Below, piece by piece: positions 62,066 through 64,000 of a stretch of DNA of 64,000 nt (position 1 is the stretch's first letter; each line of letters begins with the position of its first letter). Position numbers and translations under genes: made by a program. The notes under the pieces are model-generated. The model was not told where the DNA came from. It was given only the letters and a program-made list of their open reading frames with translations, and searched no databases. The stretch comes from CAYQUC01 sp964514215 (GTDB taxonomy: Bacteria; Pseudomonadota; Gammaproteobacteria; UBA6429; Thiohalophilaceae): positions 1 to 64,000 of the forward strand of contig CAZEPW010000009.1 of NCBI GenBank assembly GCA_964514215.1, read 5' to 3'.

Positions 62066-63265
62066 TTACATATATTTAAGGTAGAATAAATATAATTTTT
62101 CGAATGTATTTTTAACAGCAACTAATTTTTTAGAACGCCTTGGAAATATGTTCCAAAATGGTGGTTTGTTATCACTGGACATGTGCATCCACATGGCATC
62201 GTTTTCCATATTTAAAATACACGATAATTCATAACGGTAAGTATCACTAGCTTGGTTATTTTGTAATGATGCTTTAAGATTTTTAGCTACAGTTTGTGCA
62301 CGTAGTTGTGCCATGTGCGCTTGATGAGGTACCCATGGTGGTGGGTTTTCATGACTAGCACAATCGCCCGCGGAGTATACATTGGTTAAACCTTTAACTT
62401 GGCCAAACTTATTTGCATCAATATGGCCACCAGGGGAAACGGGAATACACGTTTGTTGTAACCATTTAGCACCGGTGATGCCGGGAGAGTAAAGCACCAG
62501 ATCTGCTTTTCGAATGCTGCCGTCTTCATCTTTTAATCCGCCGGCAACAAACTCGGCAGGCTCGTAACCATAATCTAATATGATGCCTCGTTCGGCTAAT
62601 CTATCGGTGATGGCACCGGTTTCGCCTTTTTGAATATTGGAAGAGAAAAAATGAATTTCAAATTTATCGCGAATGCCTTTTTCTTTTAACATGAAATCAA
62701 GTAAACACGCGCATTCATAAATTTGTCCTGCACGTCCTGCTACGAAACCATCCTGTTTATTAATTTTATATCCTATATATAAAACTCCTGAACTTAATGC
62801 GGTCAATTTTTCCATGTATTGATCCATATTGTCCGGACCAAGGCAGGGTGAAAAAGTATATTCTTTGGTGCCGGGAATATCTTCCTCTAAAAATGCTGGC
62901 CCAATTCCAAGAAACAATGCGTCATTTTGATAACTGCCATCTTTGGTTATGACTGTTCGTCCACCATCTTGAATGTCGGTGACGATGCTATTGATAAAAC
63001 GAATATTACGTCGTTTTAAAAAGGGTTTTATATCGATGAGTACATTTTTTCGAGTTTTTTTGCCGGTGATAAATTCGGGAATGGATGGAAAGTAGGTGAA
63101 CATACCATTACCGATTAAAGTAATGTCGTATTTAGAATAAATACGCCGAGTGAAAAACGCAAAGAATGGGAAGATCGGCATAAATAAAAAATATTGAATT
63201 AAAAATAAAGATGCAAACCCATTGCCGACAATAATAATTTTTTTCACTTGGTTCTCCGGTTTCAA
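62066..63265 (-). CDS. FAD-dependent pyridine-nucleotide oxidoreductase (NDH-2/SQR-like)
   Basis: The protein opens KKIIIVGNGFASLFLIQYFL, an FAD-binding Rossmann motif, and holds a second nucleotide-binding region near VLYIGYKIN. The flavin-capping segment GLTNVYSAGDCASHENPP is typical of NDH-2 and sulfide:quinone oxidoreductase relatives. An amphipathic C-terminal region (FEKLYLFYLKYM) could attach it to the membrane. Catalytic cysteines diagnostic of SQR are not clearly placed, so NADH:quinone or a related quinone reduction is as likely. It is a single gene with a 163-base gap to the TlpA-like gene. Confidence 0.82.
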   Translation of the reverse strand: MKPENQVKKIIIVGNGFASLFLIQYFLFMPIFPFFAFFTRRIYSKYDITLIGNGMFTYFPSIPEFITGKKTRKNVLIDIKPFLKRRNIRFINSIVTDIQDGGRTVITKDGSYQNDALFLGIGPAFLEEDIPGTKEYTFSPCLGPDNMDQYMEKLTALSSGVLYIGYKINKQDGFVAGRAGQIYECACLLDFMLKEKGIRDKFEIHFFSSNIQKGETGAITDRLAERGIILDYGYEPAEFVAGGLKDEDGSIRKADLVLYSPGITGAKWLQQTCIPVSPGGHIDANKFGQVKGLTNVYSAGDCASHENPPPWVPHQAHMAQLRAQTVAKNLKASLQNNQASDTYRYELSCILNMENDAMWMHMSSDNKPPFWNIFPRRSKKLVAVKNTFEKLYLFYLKYM

Positions 63266-63475
63266 CAGTTAATGTGCTATGAGTATAAATTAATTTAATT
63301 TATAACATTAATCAATTTTTTTAAGCTCAATGATGAAACTAAAGCTTAACATTTTTAGTCAATTTATTTTACATAAATGAACAAATAATATTAGTTTATC
63401 GGAATAAGCTGTTTATTGAAACTTAATATAATCAATAGTGTCAAATAACTACTTTAATAATAAGGAGGAAATAAA

Positions 63476-64000
63476 ATGTTGGATAATTATAAAAATAAAT
63501 GTTCCATTTCTATTCAGTCAATAATAGCTGTTACTGTGCTTAGCTTATATAGTCAAGCAAGTATCGCGGCTTCAGATGCAACTGTTATTAAACATAATCC
63601 TGCAACGCTAGCAGGTGGCAGCGTTGAAGTTGAGATGGAAGGTGGCGGTGATGTACGTTGGATTCTACCGGGACAACGAAAGCTTGATCCTAAATTATTT
63701 GGGACACCTGAAAAACCATTGGGTTTTGAACCTGATGTTGGTGTACCGCTCGCCATGAGATTAAAAAATGCCGATGCTAGTGCGTGGACGATGACTGCGA
63801 TGCCAACGCCGTTTTCAGATAACTATAAACCTAGCAGTGGTGAATATGAATTAAAATTAAAAGATAAGACGATATATGATCATCCATTATCCGAAGATGA
63901 AGTAAAGTTTAGTACGACATTCACTAGTCCTGATGGTTTGAATAATTATAAATTAATGGTGGACAAAGTTATTCCGATTGGTTTACAGCATCCAATTATG
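63476..64000 (+). CDS. Exported protein, 3' end cut by the window edge
   Basis: An open frame starts at ATG 63476 after a strong AAGGAGGAA site (63462-63470) and runs without stop to the window end (175 codons seen). The N terminus is a Sec signal peptide (SIIAVTVLSLYSQASIAASD). The visible mature part includes GGSVEVEMEGGGDVRWILPG and a later IPIGLQHPIM. I do not recognise a family. It is divergent from the NDH-2/SQR-like gene. An extracytoplasmic role is likely, and the rest of the gene is needed to classify it. Confidence 0.7.
   Translation, partial: MLDNYKNKCSISIQSIIAVTVLSLYSQASIAASDATVIKHNPATLAGGSVEVEMEGGGDVRWILPGQRKLDPKLFGTPEKPLGFEPDVGVPLAMRLKNADASAWTMTAMPTPFSDNYKPSSGEYELKLKDKTIYDHPLSEDEVKFSTTFTSPDGLNNYKLMVDKVIPIGLQHPIM

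Overview
The window is AT-rich and gene-dense and reads as chromosome of a free-living Gram-negative bacterium, most likely a gammaproteobacterium. It carries DUF2058, YqcC, NsrR-type Rrf2 and Ecm4-type GST genes, several outer-membrane barrels, Tat and Sec signal peptides, and many cyclic-di-GMP enzymes. Two 100-N runs with repeated flanks show it is a scaffolded draft assembly. I could not place it to genus. I saw no rRNA, tRNA, CRISPR array, transposase or prophage.

Layout. 1-5.3 kb: a small TusA-like/MerR operon behind a MerR-style promoter, then a di-haem lipoprotein paired with a Tat-exported DUF1501 protein. 5.3-14.4 kb: an SNF2 helicase with a SWIM finger, Ecm4-type GST, DoxX, a divergent LysR regulator, and a CDGSH iron-sulfur / O-methyltransferase / CDGSH-GltB-like cluster. 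14.5-26.7 kb: three GGDEF proteins (two with EAL), an NsrR-like regulator, small redox and acetyltransferase genes, and a TetR regulator with two GSTs controlled by a shared operator.

27-47.4 kb is the distinctive part. A barrel protein, a small periplasmic-binding-type protein, two paralogous PAS histidine kinases and one FixJ-type regulator precede a Rieske/molybdopterin pair of the arsenite-oxidase (Aio) type. The large subunit lacks the usual AioA Asn-Arg-Pro-Ala-Tyr-Asn-Ser-Glu signature and carries an acidic insertion. Next come a secreted acidic protein that shares a short Asp-Pro motif with that insertion, a porin, a Tat-exported multicopper oxidase with a polyglycine linker behind tandem CRP-type sites, and a CusBA copper/silver efflux pair. 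My inference is an envelope oxidoreductase module with its own sensing system and copper handling. Its substrate is not decided by the sequence.

47.4-64 kb: small envelope and redox genes, a methyltransferase/YqcC pair, a barrel protein with an extremely Lys/Ala-rich partner, an SDR/TetR operon with two operators in its own promoter, a tandem dispersed repeat, DUF2058, a copper operon (CopA with duplicated YHS and metal-binding modules, SHOCT protein, TVP38 membrane protein), a TlpA-like thioredoxin, an NDH-2/SQR-like flavoprotein, and a truncated exported protein at the right edge.
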